From the NCBI RefSeq assembly GCF_002865645.1, contig NW_020194589.1, forward strand, positions 1,596,812-1,660,811: a stretch of DNA of 64,000 nt. Reading direction: 5' to 3'. Under the pieces are notes generated by a model, which saw only the letters and a list, made by a program, of their open reading frames with translations, was not told where the DNA came from and did not search any database. Shown here one piece after another: positions 24,801-36,548 of the stretch. Source of the DNA: Hyaloscypha bicolor E (Eukaryota; Ascomycota; Leotiomycetes; Helotiales; Hyaloscyphaceae). The position numbers and the translations under genes were made by a program. How positions within the stretch are numbered: the stretch's first letter is position 1; each line of letters starts with the position of its first letter.

Positions 24801-26602
24801 CTAAAAATAGACTAAGCTCTATAAGCCCCTTTATAATATTATTTATTCTTATAATATATAATTCTATTTAGTTCTTATTCTTTTTATAAAACCAGATAAG
24901 AGTTTTTATAATTCCTGGAATTATAAAACCTCTATTAGCTTTTAATTAATATTTATTCTATAATACTATTTATTCTAAAACTTTTAAATCTTATAATAAT
25001 AAATAATTACTATTAACTAGATTTGAAAACTTATTATTTATAAAAATGACTCTAATTCTATTCTTTTAATAATATTAGTTTATTACTTATAATTCTATAT
25101 ATTAATTCAAGTATTAATTCTATTATATTAAAAAGTATATCTCATTTATCTAAACTAGTTATAGCCAGGCAAGCCTAAATAAGCTTTTTATTCCTGGACT
25201 TATAAATAAAGCCAAAGCTAAAACGAAATATATAATAGAAAGAGAGATTATAATAGAAGCTACTATAATAAGAAAAGAGACTTTATTAGTTAGAGAGATA
25301 CTAATTTCTCTTAGAAATAATAGAAAATATAGTAATAAGAAATATAGGCTTAATAAATTAGTAAGTATTAATATATTTACTATAAAAAATAAGATAATAA
25401 ATAATATTAAATTTTTTATAAATATTATTTCTTATTAAAGCTCAGATAATATTATTAGTCTTTATTAGTAAAATAGGCCTAATTAGATTAGTATAAAAAT
25501 AGTAAAGTTATTTAATTAATATAAGAAGAATTATAACTATAATATAATTAGCTAAAAAGTATTTAATCTAATTTCTATAGCTTTTATAAGAATATTACTT
25601 TTAAAATAAATATCTTAAGATATTATAGCTTATAGAATCCTATAGATTTTAAAAGAATAATTTTAGAATTATAAATATTATAGAAGAATTCTCCTAATAT
25701 AATTCTCCTAAAAGAATTCTTATATAAACTTAGAAATCTTAAAAGAATACTTTTAAAATTATAGATATTATAAGAGAATTCTTATAAAAGTCTTAGAATT
25801 TTAGAAGAAATTACTTAGGAAATTTCTCTAAGGATTTTTCTCTTATAACTAAACACGTGATCTATTTCTTACTAGGTATTATATAATACTTTACTATTTA
25901 TATAACTTATATATATATACCATATTTAGTATATTTAGCTAATATTACTCTTGTTTTATATTTCTCTATTAGAATTCAACTTATATTATATTAAATATCT
26001 ATTATAATATCTATTTCTATATCTCGAAACATATCTTATTATAAGACGAATTTATAGTTTTGAAATTGTAATTTTTTTCTTAGTAAGTCTATAAAGTTAT
26101 TATTAATATATTACTTTCTTTAACTATTTATTCCTATAGAGTTTACTTAGTAATAAAGAAAAGATTATAGTTAATTATACTACTAATTACTGCTTTAGTT
26201 ATTTCTTCCTGCTTAATTATAACTATTAGAGTTTCTTCAAAATTCAGAATACTTAGGGAAAGGTCTTATAGAGAAAGAATATAGCCCCGAGTTTTAAAGA
26301 TACTCAGAGAGGAAGGTAGTACGGTCCGGGAGTTATACCGTGCGAGGAGAGGGGTATAAACGCTATATATTTTGGTTTGAGGATTTTGTACTTAGTAATG
26401 TATATTAGCCTGGTTATAATATACGGTATTTAAGTCCGGGCTCGCGAAACTTTATCAGCCACTATTCTCAGCCACGATTCTCAGGTCATGTATATGGCGT
26501 AAAATGTCACGAGTGTGGCGTAAGAGCAGGTTTCTCGAACTTTCCATCGGCAGGTGGCAGCACACTAGTGCCTGGGCGATTGAGCGCCGTCTCTCGTCGG
26601 GC
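21831..26602. other. AT-rich, RIP-degraded DNA without genes
   Basis: TpA-saturated to about 25.85 kb, with no usable frame and no recognised domain. At about 25650-25800 two degenerate copies of a roughly 90-bp unit (TTAAAAGAATA, ATTATA, ATATTATA, GAATTC) lie in tandem. From 25.85 to 26.6 kb the GC content rises again; a small repeat CTCAGCCACTATT / CTCAGCCACGATT is at about 26455-26485 and GGCGTAA occurs twice near 26495-26525. The origin of this segment is unknown. Confidence 0.6.
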
Positions 26603-26604
26603 TA

Positions 26605-26697
26605 ATCGTTCGGCGGTTCCCACCTACAATTCGCCTAGCACGCCTTGTAGGTGAGGGATAGCGATACGCACAGAACAGCGATACGCAAATTTTTTAC
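26605..26697 (+). repeat. Left terminal inverted repeat of the Fot1-like element
   Basis: Complementary to 28538-28619 plus 33698-33708 over its full length, with differences that are mostly C/T or G/A (for example GCGATACGC here against GTAATACGC in the other arm). This arm is the less mutated. Confidence 0.85.
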
Positions 26698-26744
26698 CCC
26701 ACTTCCACACATCACTCTACCAAAATCACCAAAATACCACCCGA

Positions 26745-28330
26745 ACTATATGAAATCAAAGAGCGCATAGCTAAAGCCTCTCATGTAATAGATAATAATC
26801 CTTACCTGAAAGGTATAAAGGCTGCAAAGTAATTTGGGGCCCTATACGAATGTCTAATGGCTTGTTAATATAGGCGTCTACCCAGCCACTTGCAAGAGGG
26901 GCAGAACAAAAAGCTCTCCGTACCACAAGACAATGCCCTAAAAGAATATATTCTTATGCTCTAATATTCCGGCCATAGGGCTAATATATACAAGATTCAT
27001 ATAGTTATAGGAAGGCTCCTTTTTTGGAGCTCTGGGAATCCTAATTTATTAGTATTAATTTAATAAACTAAAGTATAAATAGTCCGGCAAGCCAAATTCC
27101 TTAAATTAATATAAGAGAAGCCTTTATTCGCAAAACGATTAGCTATATATATTATAGAGAATATTAAGAGGTATTTCCAGGAATTTAATTAATATAAGAG
27201 AAGATATAATATAGAGAATTATAATATATCTAACTTTAATAAAAGTAGGTTCCAAATTAGAATTATTACTAGTAATTAAGTCTATATTTCCCATAATTAT
27301 AAAGCTATATATAATATAGATCCAGAGAATTAAGAGCTTATAATAGTAGTAGCTATAATTAATTATAGAGGAACTAAGATACTAGTAATAATTATATTTA
27401 AAAAAGTATATTACTTATAGAAATATTTCAAAAACTAGCTTAATAAAAATATACTTTTTATATAATCTCCTATAGGATTTACTAATTATTAGCTTAAAGT
27501 ATATTATATTAAGTATTTTAATAGATTCTATTTCTCTTCTAGATCTAGTAAATATTATATCTTGATTTTTAATAGCTATAGCTCTTATATTAGTTATAAA
27601 TTCCTAGACTATTATTAGAAGTATTATATATAACTATTTAAGCTTCCTATATATACTACTTACTTTCTCTAACCTCTTAATATAGCCGTTTTCCAAGCTT
27701 TAAAGTATTAGTTTCAAGTCAAATTATATTAAGAGATCTTTATAAATATAGAAATAATAGATAAAAAGGCATTTTTTATAATATTTCAGAGGTTTTAGGA
27801 TAAGATATTTAATAGTTATATAATTATATAGAATTCCTTTAAGAAAACAGGACTAATTTCTCTTAAACCAGAAATAGTACTCTTAAAAATAAAGAAATAT
27901 AAGTAATTTCAGAAGTAAATAAGATAATAAGCTTATATACTATCTTCTCTAATCTCTCTAATTCAATAATCTTTACTAATTCTTCCCTTCTTTCCTCTCG
28001 CATTTGCTACCCTACTACTTTATATTCCTCCTTCTGCTAAGAATTAGGCTAATTAGGCCATGCCATTAATAATTCATATATAAAAGAAGGGTATTATATA
28101 TATAAAGAAGTAAATAAAAGTAGTAATAAATAGTATACTAATTATACTATCTATAAAGCATATATAAGAAAAGGTTAAGAATATAATAGAGCGATATATA
28201 CTATCTAGTGCTTTAGTAAAACAAAGAGTTCATGATTTGAGCCTTATAGAGCAAGAAAGGAAGAAGAGAAATAATAGGAATAATAAAAGATTATTCAAAA
28301 ATATAAAGAGATTTATATATATTAAGGGCA
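26745..28330 (+). pseudogene. Fot1/pogo transposase (DDE), RIP-broken
   Basis: Begins with an N-terminal region reading EIKERIAKASHVI, the usual helix-turn-helix start of fungal pogo transposases. A CENP-B-like middle part (NALKEYILML) follows. The DDE_1 endonuclease region then reads IDPENRELI...VVAAINYRGTKILV at about 27318-27400, YILIFNSYSSYISYKFLDYY at about 27560-27610 (family: LxxDxHxSH, here D to N and H to Y), and YTTYFLQPLNIAVFQALK at about 27650-27700 (family: TTHLLQPLDVGVF). Stops are TAG/TAA. Altered catalytic residues plus the stops mean no function. About 500 codons, normal for the family. Confidence 0.8.
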
Positions 28331-28619
28331 AGTAGATATTGTGGCAGATAACGAGGATGAGGTCAAAGTAGTTAATATACGGAATGTACAATTAGCCAAA
28401 CCATAGAGGAAAAAGTATTAATAGATAATAGTATTATTTCCAGAGGACTATTAGAAGGTAAAGGCTCAAATGCGCTATACTTTCTATGATTTATAAGAGT
28501 AATGCATAGGGTTTAAGCTAAATAATAGTAGATTTTAGTAAAAAATTTGCGTATTACTGTTCTGTACATATTGCTATCCCTCACCTATAAGGCGTGCTAG
28601 GCGAATTATAGGTGGGAAC

Positions 28620-28987
28620 TATTAAACTAGCTAAGTAATAAAGCTAGGGTCACGTACTTGCAATATAAACCAAGTAAACGATACTGAATTAACTACTATT
28701 CTATAGTGGTAAGTAGCCCGTATATATAGCCCTAAACCCCCTAAGTCACATGTACTAAATCCCTATACCAGCTGAACCGATTACAGCTATACAGGGTATT
28801 CCAGCCGTATATGGTATTCCAGCTATATAGGGTATTCCAGCCATACAGGGTATTCCAGCTATACAGGGTATTCTAGCCGTATAGGGTATTCCAGCTAAAT
28901 AGGGTATTAAGCTAGTATATAGCCCTATAGCATTCGGTTCCAGGGCTTACTAAGCCTATTAGGGGCCTCAGGCCCCTAATTTCAACA
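28620..28987 (-). repeat. 3' LTR of the copia element (368 bp)
   Basis: Differs from the right copy almost entirely by C-to-T or G-to-A (TATA for CACA or TACA at many sites). Contains the same block of 18-bp GGTATTCCAGC repeats at about 28784-28910. Confidence 0.9.
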
Positions 28988-29131
28988 GTCCCCTTACATA
29001 CTACTAAAAATAGCCCTAAGAAAATAATTCCAAAAATCACCGCTTTACTTACTAAAGCTTCTAGAGCCTTAGTACCCAAAAATCAAAAACAGCCCTAAAA
29101 ATAGCCCAAAGAACAGCCTGTAATTCCGTAA

Positions 29132-32100
29132 TTACAGTACAAATAGCCCCTTAATATAGCACCTAAGGGCCGCAAGCGAGAGAGGCTTGGTAAGCATATT
29201 AGCTACTATTTCCTCAGTAGGGATATACTTAATAGTAACCTTATTAAAGGCTACTAGCTCCCTAATATAATAGTAGCGGACGTTAATATACTTGGTTCGG
29301 GTATAAGCTACAGGGTCCCTAGCCAGTACTATATAACCCTGATTATTGCTAAATATAGGGGTTGAGAGAGTAGTACCCAAATATTAGGTATATTCAAGCT
29401 CCCTAAGCAAAGCCCTGATTTACTACCCCTGTTTACTAGCCTCTAATAGGCTAATATACTCCGATTGGGTAGTAGAAGTGGCCACATAGCACTATTTAAT
29501 AGAGGACCACGTAACAGGTCCCCTATTAAGCAGGTATAAGTGCCCTATAGTAGAGCGTCTGTCTACTATATCTCCTGTAAAATCTGTATTACTAAAGCCC
29601 TAAAGCTTAGGGCTTTTAGTATTCCCGATACCGTATGAGATATTATAATTTATAGTACCCTTCAGGTAGCGGAATACCCTTAGTATGGCATTCTAATACC
29701 ATATAGTGGGTTCGGTATAGTACTGGCTAAGCTATCCAACCATATAAGTAATATTAGGGCGGGAGCCCTTTGAAACCCATATAGTACAGCCTATAGCCTC
29801 CTGGTACAGGCTCTAATTAGCCTATTCCTCCCCTAATTAGCCTGTAATTAGGGTATTCCGGTCGTTTACAGGGAGGTTTACAGGCTTAGCTTCCCCTAGC
29901 CTGAACCTCTTTATAAAGCCCGTAATATACTCGCTCTAATCAAGGTACAGAATGCGTTTCGTATAATCTCTATATACCCGAATACCCAAAATTAGGGCCA
30001 TATTCCCCAAATCCTTGATTTCCTATAAGAAGGCTATTCCATTAATAACCTTCTGAATAGCCTATAGATCTCGGCCCAGAACTAGTATATTATTTATATA
30101 GAGCCCTATAATTATACTGCAATCTGCAGTAGTAAAAATACTCGGTTCACTAAAACAGGAACTAAAACCGAGGGTTTTGAGCCCTGTATAGGCTTTAATA
30201 TACCACTTTCTCCCTAATTACTTAAGCCTATATAAGGAATTAAGCAGGAGGAGTACTAAGCCTTTGGTACACTTTAGTGCTTAAGGGGCCCGTATATACA
30301 CCTCAGCATGGAGCTTAGAGCGTGAATAGGCACTAACTATATTAATTTAATATATTTCCAGGTCCTCGCAAGCCCCTAAAGCCAGTAAAATCCTTAGGCT
30401 TTTAGCCCTAATAATAGGACTAAAAGTCTCCAGGAAATCGTCCCCTAGAACTTGGCTAAAGCCTTGGCCTACTAGCCGAGCTTTATACTAATTAATTAGG
30501 CCCGTAGGAGTGTATTTAATAGTAAATACCCACTTATAGCCTATGGCTTTCTTTCCAGGAGGTAATAGTACCGGTTTCCAGGTATTGAGGGCTTGTAATT
30601 TAGTGAGCTCTTTACTAATTGCTTGCTTCTAATGGGCTCCATAAATAGGGTTATTTATAGCCTTAGTATAGGTTCTAGGAATCGAACGCTCCGTAATTAC
30701 CGTATTCGCATGGTGTCCTATAATTGGTGGTTCTCCCTAATTAGGGGAATTAGGGTCCCCTGAATTAGTATCCCCTGAATCGGAATCCAAAGCCCCTATA
30801 TCTACTACTATAGTATCCCTATAGTCCCCTGGAATGCTCTACCGGGGGTCAGGTAATAGGGCAGGAGAGTTACGTATACCCCCTGAATGCCCTATAATTA
30901 CAGGAGCTTCAGGTACTATAGGCTGTTCCATTATAGCTTCCATTAGGTTAAACGGGACTGTTTCCTCCCTAATAAGCTCCTTATTCCAGTTCCATTCCAA
31001 TCGCTCGTTTTCATAGAAAACAGGTATTATAGATACTATAATTTTCCCCTATTTAGGCTCATATAGCTTGTACTGTCTTAATATGGGCATATAGCCTATA
31101 AGACAGGCCTTAATAGCTATATTATCTATTTTTAAGCGATTTTCCTTAGGAACGTATATATATACTATATACCCGTATGCCCTAAAGTGCCCAATATTAG
31201 GGCGTTTCCCACTATAGGCCTCCTCAGGAATATTCCTATTAGGGCCTATTAGTGTCCGATTCCGTAAATAATAGGCTGTAATTACGGCTTCTCCCCAGAA
31301 CCATATAGGGAGCTTGGCGTTTAATAACATGGCCCTAGCCACTAATATTAAGCTCCGGTTCAGGTATTCAGAAACCCTATTCTGTTTAAGAATATAGATA
31401 GTAGTATACTCAAACTATATACCATAGTTATCTAGTAATAAAGCCCCTAAGGACTTATATTCTGAGGCATTATTATAGTATATAGCCTTGATTTTATACC
31501 CTGATTCTAGCTTTACTAGGGCCTTAAACTGCAAAAACACAGTTCTTAGCTACTTCCTAGTTTTGGTAAGGTATACCCATAATTTCCGGGTATAGTTATC
31601 CGTAAACATAAGCATATAGATGTCCCTTTCTAGTATGGGTATACTATAAGGGCCCCAAAAATCACTGTGGATCCGTTCTAGTAGAGCTATAGCCCTCTCA
31701 GGGGCCTTCCGGTTTATTACCCTTACTATTTTAGCCTTGATACAGGGCTCGCAGGGCTCCTAAAGAGCCCTAATTGGCTCTTTAAGCCCTATAGAAATAG
31801 TGTATTCCAATTTTAAGCTTATAGAGCTTAAATAGCCAAAGCGGCAGTACCAGAGGTAGTTACTAGCTTGGTTTTCCGGTATAGTGGTTGCTTTTAGCCT
31901 AATATTAGTACCTTATAGGATACTATCCAGGGCATATACTCTCCCTAAGCGGCTAGTAACCCCTATTACTATTCCCTGAAACTCAATTAAGAGCTTCTTT
32001 CTAGTAGAACCAGTAGTAGTACGTATAGTAATACCCTTATCCTAAAGCTATAGTACCGAAATTAAGTTCCCAGCGAGCTTAGGTATATAAAGCACTCTAG

Positions 32101-33234
32101 TAAGCTTTATAGTTTGTATAGAGGCCCCCAGGGCTACCTGTAAAAGCATAGTACCCTCCGCAATAGCCGGAATACAGGCCCTATTGGCCGTAGTTACTAG
32201 TATAGGAGTGTCTAGTACCTTATACTCAGTAAAAGCCTCCCGTAAATAAGTCATATAACGGGAGCCTCCAGAATCAATTACCTATAGCAGGTCGTTTCTG
32301 CTATAAGTAGGCTCTACTAGAGCCATCCAACTGGTTTCAGTACTACTAGCGTTTGCTATAGGCTTCTTAGTTGATTTTCCAGGCCCTGGAGAGAGTTCTC
32401 TGCCTCCTCCAGGGGTTACTAAGGGTCCTGTACTAGGGCTCTTTTCCTGATTTTCTTGCTTCTCTCCCTTCTTGCTCCTGCAATCAGATTTTCTGTAGCC
32501 TTATTTACCATATTTGAAGCACTTCCCCTGAAATTTAGGGCTTTTTTTTCTTGTTTTAGCTAGTAAAACAGATTCCTTTAGGGCTTCTTTTGGTCCTATT
32601 CTCCGTTCGTACTCACTAAAGCAAGCTACTATTATACTATAATCAGTGGTACTCCCACTAATCTCTAGCTATAATATTAGGGAGCAAAGCACTTATCCAG
32701 TACCCTAATGGCCCCAAAAAGGATCGATATTTTGAGAGCTTTAGAGGGCTTTTCCGTAGGATCAATGGTTCCGATTTCGTACTATAAAGTACTCAATTCT
32801 ATAGCTACCACAGCAATAGTAGCACCCCGTTCCGGTGGCTTATAGCTAGTAAAAGCCTGAATTTTGGCACTAAGCTACTATATGCCCAGGGGGGCATATA
32901 AAGCTTTTAGTACATCCCATTGCTCCCTGGCCGTTCCAAGAAGTAATATATGCTGTAAGGCTCCCTGAGTACATAAACTCATAATTATAGTACTCGCCTT
33001 AGCGTCCTTTACCTCCGTATAATCACTAGAAGGCCCTAAGGCCTTAGGATCACTCCTATCTCCAGAACCCCCTATAGAACCCGGTTCTACAGTAGCAATT
33101 TCCACCCCTAGGCTAACCACGTTCCATAGGCTTTGACTAATCAAAAGCCTACGTACCTGAACGCTCCAGGGCCTATAATTGGGCCCTGTAAGCCTGGCGA
33201 TCCGGGGCTTTTCCACACTAAAGTCGTCTTCCAT
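29132..33234 (-). pseudogene. copia gag-pol polyprotein, RIP-broken
   Basis: The start codon at 33234 opens a Gag (MEDDFSVEKPRIARL..., with GPNYRPWSVQVRRLL). Two adjacent TAG codons stop it at about 32880 where related proteins have Gln-Gln. A decayed CCHC knuckle follows at about 32520-32480, then protease VIDSGGSRYMT at about 32280-32245. The integrase core lies at about 31700-31050 (DNYTRKLW, EYKSLG, then ARAMLLNAKLPIWFWGEAV). Reverse transcriptase covers about 30600-29800, with catalytic box LYINNILVL at about 30083-30107 (family YVDD, both Asp changed to Asn). RNase H (FSNTDFTGDIVDRRST, about 29530) ends at IVANMLTKPL near 29190. Several frames of 60-120 codons remain open, so mutation is lighter than in elements 1, 2 and 4. 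Not functional. Confidence 0.85.
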
Positions 33235-33324
33235 AGTATACTTCTGTGAGATATTTCCGGTAGGTACAAGTGAGCCGATTCAGTAATTTATAGTACATAG
33301 AGGTAGCTTCCGGTGCTCATAACC

Positions 33325-33692
33325 TGTTAAACTAGCTAAGTAATAAAGCTAGGGTCACGTGCTTGCAATATAAACCAAGTAAACGATACTGAATTAACTA
33401 CTGTTCTATAGTGGTAAGTAGCCCGTATATATAGCCTTGAACCCCCTAAGTCACATGTACTAAATCCCTATGCCAGCTGAACCGATTACAGCTATACAGG
33501 GTATTCCAGCCGTACATGGTATTCCAGCTATACAGGGTATTCCAGCCGTACAGGGTATTCCAGCTATACAGGGTATTCCAGCCGTACAGGGTATTCCAGC
33601 TGGACAGGGTATTAAGCTAGTGCACAGCCCCATGGCGTTCGGTTCCAGGGCTTACTAAGCCTATTAGGGGCCTCAGGCCCCTAATTTCAACA
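33325..33692 (-). repeat. 5' LTR of the copia element (368 bp)
   Basis: Intact TGTTAAAC...TTTCAACA. Contains seven 18-bp units (33489-33614) of the form CAGCTATACAGGGTATTC, alternating CTATAC and CCGTAC so that the true period is 36 bp. The short open frame over these repeats is a product of the repeat, not a gene. An inverted repeat AGGGGCCTCAGGCCCCT lies near the end (33666-33682). Confidence 0.9.
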
Positions 33693-33710
33693 GGAACCGC
33701 CGAACGATTA

Positions 33711-33879
33711 GTCAGGTGAGAGTCAGGTAACGACGTGGAATCGTTACCATCCACTAAGAATATTCTAGATTTATAATATAGTACAGTACACTTAGAAATC
33801 ACATAGAAATAATTTATTATTTAAAGACTAATTCCCCCAGCCCCTCTTTTCCAAAGTTTAAAAGTATAAAGAGTATGAA
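33711..33879. other. Spacer between transposon and HET-ankyrin pseudogene
   Basis: Short transition region, moderately AT-rich, with no feature recognised. The 3' end of the HET-ankyrin gene begins 170 bp from the transposon edge, close enough for RIP to spread into it. Confidence 0.4.
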
Positions 33880-36548
33880 TTACTTGACTCCGTCGGCACC
33901 CTAGTTGAGCAGCAGCTGGATGACCTCGTGGTGCTTATCCTTAGAGGCCTGGCGCAGCGGCGTCTATCCGTTAGAAGCAGCTGCCTCGACATCAGCCTTC
34001 TTCTCGAGCAGTAGCGTCACGACGGCCTCGTGCCCGCTCTCAGTGGCTAATGACGGCGGCGTCCGGCCATAGTATCCTTATTCTTGAGCTTGGCGCCGCG
34101 GTCGAGCAGCAGCCTCACGACGGCCTCGTGCCCGTTCCAAGCAGCCCATGACAGCGGCGTCGAGCCAGAGAAGGGATCATTAGTCTTGAGCTCGGCGCCA
34201 CGGTCTAGCAGCAGCCTCACGACGGCCTCATGCCCGCCCTCAGCAGCCCATGACAGCGGCGTCAAGCCAGAGAAGGGATCATTAGTCTTGAGCTCGGCGC
34301 CACGGTCGAGCAGCAGCCTTGCAACGGCCTCATGCCCGTTCTGGGCAGCCCACGATAGCGGCGTTAGGCCACTCGTATCCTTAGTCTCGAGCTCGGTGCC
34401 GCGGTCGAGCAGCAGCCTCACGACGGCCTCGTGCCCGTTCCGGGCAGCCCACGATAGCGACGTTAGGCCACTCGTATCCTTAGTCTCGAGCTCGATGTGG
34501 TCATTTGCAGTGGCGTAGATTAATGGTGTCCAGCCATTCATGTCTGCTAATATGGGCGAGAAGTCCCTAACCTCGCCATTGTTTCTTTTTGAGTCGACTT
34601 TAATGCTCTGGGCGGGAAATAGCTGCTGCCGTCCCGCTTGTGACTGCGGCTTCCGATCTCCAATATTCTTTTCACTCTCCTCGACCATAGCAACCTTTGC
34701 TAGCAGGAGCCTCACAATGGCTACCTGACCGGATCCAGCAGCCCATGACAATGGTGTCCGACCATTCTCATCCTTGGAATTAAGCGCGGCACCTCTCTCG
34801 AGAAGATATTCAACTATTTCTTCTTGCCCACCTTCTGCTGCCAAGGAGAGTGACATCCGTAAATCATCCTCTGAACTCGATTCAATACTCTTCCTATCCA
34901 AAAGATGCTTAATAATAATTTTGAGCCCTCGCTTCGCTGCATGCAATAGAAGGGTCTTCTCTTTGACCTCCCTCTCTAATATAGCTATATGCTCAAGCCA
35001 TATACCTTTGAGGGAACTTGAGTAGCTTATTTCCACGACTACTGTAAGGCATCTTTCCCCATGAAGTAATAGAACTCGCTTCCTAATCGCAATATGTACG
35101 TGCTGCCCACTAGCTAGCACTTTCACAATTCGATCTTGCTGTTTTTGTGCTTTTTCGAGGACATTCCGATCCTGGATCCGGTGAACATTTGTTATACTGG
35201 CAGATATATCTGCTGAAAGACATCCTCCATATTTGCTCAATAGTATTTGAAAAAGATTTCTATCTTTGCATATAAACACTAGTCGACCTAGAAGTCCATC
35301 GGAAATAGCTGCCATATTCATAATCATAAGTCCGTCGGAGAGGTTGCAATTAGAATCGAAATTGACGATGCAGGAAGTGGCCTCTTGTGCATCTATACCT
35401 GCTAGCTTGACTACGCATTTCTCCATGTCTTCCCAATTCCTGTTGCGTATTGGATGCCATTGCTGGACATATATGGGCATTAAAGGATATTGTGAAGGGT
35501 CGATTATTTCTAGGTCAATGAGTTCAAGCGTCGTACTTTGCTCCCTTACAAAATCTTCGTTCGTAAGGAATATATCTTTTAAGTGAAGGGCGAATCGCGT
35601 TCTCTCTTTCCCTATCTCTGTATAGTGAAGAATAGCAAGTCCTTTCCCTTGTTGGCCATTGTTGATAAAGCGAAGTAATAGATGAATTCCTCTGCTACTC
35701 AGTGTTGAAGGACTGCTTGTGGCATAGGCAGGACTGACTGGGATAATATTGCCGGAGTCAGTGAACGCAGCTGGTGAATTTGCGAGAATTCCTCCATGAT
35801 CCTCTTTTGACCTCCAAGCGAAGAGACTATGATCATCAGAGACCCTCATAATCTCCTCTTAAAGTCTAATAAACGCTCTCTCTCCTTCTCCATAGAGCAT
35901 AGGCATATATATACCGAATAAACCCATCAAATAGTAGGCAAGATCTTTAATCCTTGTTGTTTCTCTCTTCGAAGCCCATGATATTCTTTGAGTAATGCTG
36001 GCATGCCTTAAATCATCCCCTAATAAGAAACTGTCAGGGATTCCAGTAATCTTAGATATGTCCCGTTGTAGATTTAACTTAGTACCGATCTCTTGCCATT
36101 CGTTATCGAGAAATATTACCGATGATGGTGCAATCAGCTCTTGGAGAGTCCATCCCCTAGTAAACCATCTGCTTTTCCGGAACTCGGGGCCTGTAATACT
36201 AGTCGTTCGATTAACGGAGCTGTGTGGGACGTCTGCTAGGTATGCGTAGCATTCTTCGGCTTCTTGGTACCAACGATACATAGAGTTGAGTGCTTCTGAG
36301 AGTTCTGCACTGCTCGTCTTATCAATACAGCACGTATTAATCCAAATGTAGTCGAATCCGTCTTTCGCAGCTATGAAGCAGGCTTTTGAGACCTTTTTGT
36401 AGCCTTGAAGTTTCGTTGCCTCAATCGTCTTGAGATTCTGAAGTGTAACTTCCTCCTCTCCCCACGTGTGCGAAAGAATCGCGTACCCTGGTACCTCTCT
36501 AGGGCTAAATTCTCGAAGTTCTATACTTTCTGTATGAAGGAGACGCAT
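33880..36548 (-). pseudogene. HET-domain/ankyrin-repeat protein with RIP-type stops
   Basis: Start MRLLHTESIELREF at 36548 (an in-frame ATG at 36623 also exists). The HET domain includes PGYAILSHTWGEEEVT, DGFDYIWINTCCIDK, ELSEALNSMYRWYQEAEECYAYL and RWFTRGWTLQELIAPSSVIF, ending with MLYGEGERAFIRL. An in-frame TAA at 35859-35861 stands where the family has Gln (RLQEE); the frame then continues EEIMRVSDDHSLFAW, a normal HET C-terminal segment. From about 35000 down come ankyrin repeats, including four or five nearly identical 33-35 residue units (TPLSWAAxNGHEAVVRLLLDRGAEL). A one-base frameshift at about 34068-34072, then TAG at 33964-33966 and 33901-33903 (both expected Gln), break the last two repeats; the reading ends at 33880. 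HET-ANK proteins act in incompatibility-type recognition. It probably yields at most a truncated HET protein. Confidence 0.85.
34072..34500. repeat. Near-identical ~100-bp tandem repeats (ankyrin units)
   Basis: Four to five head-to-tail copies of about 99-105 bp encode the C-terminal ankyrin units. They differ at few positions (for example spacer DPFSG against DTSG), suggesting recent expansion by unequal exchange. One unit just upstream (about 34505) is internally shortened, joining TANDH directly to IELETKDTSG. Confidence 0.8.

Larger units (their letters stand above)
28620..33692 (-). mobile_element. Ty1/copia retrotransposon
   Basis: Two 368-bp LTRs (28620-28987 and 33325-33692) and target duplication GGAAC at 28615-28619 and 33693-33697. 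The right LTR keeps TG...CA; the left begins TATTAAAC where the right has TGTTAAAC. Coding is on the minus strand in copia order (gag, protease, integrase, RT, RNase H). A purine-rich AAGGGGAC next to the left LTR fits a polypurine tract, and GGTTATGAGCACC next to the right LTR fits a primer-binding site. RIP is moderate compared with the gypsy elements. A diverged solo LTR of the same family lies at 50582-50930. Confidence 0.92.
26605..33708 (+). mobile_element. Fot1/pogo-type DNA transposon interrupted by a copia element
   Basis: Terminal inverted repeats of about 90 bp start ATCGTTCGGCGGTTCCCACC and are flanked by TA on each side (26603-26604 and 33709-33710), the target of Tc1/mariner-Fot1-pogo elements. 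The left repeat is 26605-26697. The right one runs from 28538 to 28619 and, after a 5.07-kb copia insertion, finishes at 33698-33708. The split falls inside the right repeat, proven by the copia target duplication GGAAC on both sides. Without the insertion the transposon is about 2.0 kb, a normal size for Fot1. The transposase frame is on the plus strand and broken. Confidence 0.9.

Noticed and set aside
21826..26600. Centromere core
   Set aside because: AT-rich RIP-degraded DNA with gypsy elements is typical of some fungal centromeres, but the same composition occurs in dispersed blocks, and genes resume within a few kb on both sides. Nothing in sequence alone supports it.
26745..28330. Transposase as a live gene
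   Set aside because: Catalytic Asp and His are replaced and there are many stops; it can only be a remnant.
33470..33658. Plus-strand frame with GIPAIQ/GIPAVQ repeats as a gene
   Set aside because: It lies wholly inside the copia 5' LTR and is a by-product of the 18-bp tandem array; the other LTR copy has stops in it.
34084..34518. Plus-strand Ser/Arg-rich repeat protein
   Set aside because: It is the antisense of the near-identical ankyrin units of the HET-ankyrin gene and shows their 100-bp period.
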